Below, one piece after another: positions 5,836 to 6,411 of a DNA stretch of 6,411 nt. The notes under the pieces were generated by a model. That model was not told the DNA's origin, ran no database searches, and saw only the letters and a program-made list of their open reading frames with translations. A program made the translations under genes and the position numbers. The stretch's first letter is position 1; every line of letters starts with the position of its first letter. The DNA lies in assembly GCA_003229935.1 (NCBI GenBank), contig QIGD01000209.1:1-6411 (forward strand), read 5' to 3'. The DNA is from Methanobacteriota archaeon (lineage in GTDB: Archaea; Hydrothermarchaeota; Hydrothermarchaeia; Hydrothermarchaeales; BMS3B).

Positions 5836-6216
5836 ATGGAAGAGATGGCTAAAAAGATGGCTGACATGCCTGAGGACAAGCGCAGAGCTATGATGAAGGA
5901 GAAGATGGAGATGTTCGCCAGCATGCAGGAGACCCAGCGAAAGGAGAGCATGAGGCAGATGATGAATACCATGATGACGCTGCCCATAGACAAGATGAAA
6001 ATCCTGATGAAGACGAGGATTTCCCTGCTAGCGGAGCTGCCAGAGGAGAAGCGCGAGGCATTGATGATGACTCACATATCTCTGCAACAGGAGATGCCAA
6101 AGGAAAAGGTCGAGATGGAAAAGCAGATAGTGATGGAAGCGATAGCAGTGCTCCCAGATGAACACAAAAAGATCATGGAGGCTGCGATTAAAAAACATAA
6201 AGATGCCCATGCATAA
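5836..6216 (+). CDS. Met-rich helical protein of six 19-residue repeats, function unknown
   Basis: I do not recognise the family. ATG 5836 lies nine bases after GGAG (5823-5826). The 126-residue product has no signal peptide or membrane segment, is rich in Met, Lys and Glu, and should be almost wholly helical. Prolines fall at residues 12, 50, 69, 88 and 107, an exact 19-residue spacing with one degenerate unit at 31. The repeats span 11-29, 30-48, 49-67, 68-86, 87-105 and 106-124, with consensus [LM]-P-x-[ED]-K-x-x-x-[LM]-M. The end is AIKKHKDAHA. G+C is about 50% by hand count over 5881-6180, against about 43% in a hypB sample, so it may be from another source. Met-rich helices could bind a hydrophobic partner or soft metal, but this is a guess. 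Confidence 0.75.
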   Translation: MEEMAKKMADMPEDKRRAMMKEKMEMFASMQETQRKESMRQMMNTMMTLPIDKMKILMKTRISLLAELPEEKREALMMTHISLQQEMPKEKVEMEKQIVMEAIAVLPDEHKKIMEAAIKKHKDAHA

Positions 6217-6227
6217 AGCCGTCAATC

Positions 6228-6255
6228 ACCACCCACTAAAATGGGTGGTTTTCTT
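6228..6255 (+). terminator. Intrinsic-type terminator after the repeat-protein gene
   Basis: ACCACCCA (6228-6235) and TGGGTGGT (6242-6249) form a perfect 8-bp stem with loop CTAAAA, followed directly by TTTCTT. It starts 12 bases after the TAA at 6214-6216. Placement and T-run fit a transcription terminator. Similar hairpins also occur at ends of IS200/IS605 elements, which is an alternative given the next repeat. Confidence 0.65.
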
Positions 6256-6287
6256 GCCCAGATTTGATGAATATATTCTTTACGATA

Positions 6288-6325
6288 GTGTGAGTGGGAA
6301 AGCCCACGACTTCAGTCGTGGGATG
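6288..6325 (-). repeat. IS200/IS605-style end hairpin, copy B, inverted
   Basis: CCCACGAC (6303-6310) and GTCGTGGG (6315-6322) form an 8-bp stem with loop TTCA. On the - strand the block reads CCCACGACTGAAGT, CGTGGG, CTTTCCC, then CAC three bases later. It matches copy A (3160-3193) apart from a few substitutions and one inserted T in copy A. The orientation implies an element reading leftwards from beyond the right edge, or a solitary end. No tnpB or iscB coding is visible in the remaining 85 bases. Confidence 0.6.
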
Positions 6326-6394
6326 AGAGCGAACCATAGTTAATTATCATCATACAAATAGATATAACTGTTAACCACATATAATAAAGGGAAA

Positions 6395-6411
6395 ATGAAA
6401 AGGACTAATAC
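6395..6411 (+). other. Possible start of a further gene at the right edge
   Basis: ATG 6395 opens a frame MKRTN cut off by the window end. AAAGGG (6386-6391) lies four bases upstream and an AT-rich, TATA-like CATATAATAA (6378-6387) just before it. Too short to identify. Confidence 0.2.

Noticed and set aside
6158..6343. 61-codon frame running through the terminator and copy B hairpin
   Set aside because: It overlaps the repeat-protein gene in another frame and merely translates the hairpins.

Overview
The window carries the end of a [NiFe]-hydrogenase operon with its maturation genes, interrupted by a decaying IscB-type insertion and followed by a short zone of gene debris and one unusual repeat protein. 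All genes lie on the + strand. The source is an anaerobic, H2-metabolising prokaryote. The large subunit has a CPDLAN stretch that recalls the Vht/Vho group 1 enzymes of methanogens, and HypB lacks a His-rich tail. Both would suit a methanogen-related archaeon, but a bacterium cannot be excluded from this sequence.

Layout: 1-1325 is the hydrogenase large subunit, missing only its N-terminal part beyond the left edge. 1354-1783 is its C-terminal maturation protease, broken by a frameshift. 1774-2031 is hypC. About 2040-3195 is a degenerate IscB insertion with a candidate omega RNA (HEARO-type) ahead of the nuclease gene and an IS200/IS605-style end hairpin behind it. 3361-4417 is hypD, also frameshifted. 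hypA (4410-4760) and hypB (4753-5409) follow, each overlapping its upstream neighbour by 8 bases. 5410-5835 holds an AT-rich inverted repeat, the start of an IS1182-like transposase and a PAS-domain fragment. 5836-6216 is an unrecognised Met-rich protein built of six 19-residue repeats, followed by a terminator and a second IS-end-like hairpin in opposite orientation.

How the genes work together: HypA and HypB deliver nickel, and HypC and HypD assemble the Fe(CN)2CO group (HypE and HypF are not in the window). The protease then removes the C-terminal tail of the large subunit after its last metal-ligand motif. The large subunit keeps all four nickel cysteines and the cleavable tail, so it still needs this pathway. 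Yet the protease and HypD each seem to have lost a short internal segment (estimated at 17 and 20 bases) that shifts the frame. Either the pathway is decaying or served from elsewhere, or the assembly is faulty.

The most interesting signals are the omega RNA fold that buries the iscB ribosome-binding site and start codon, the IscB relic with a lost RuvC site but an intact-looking HNH domain, the matched lesions in the two maturation genes, and the 19-residue repeat protein.
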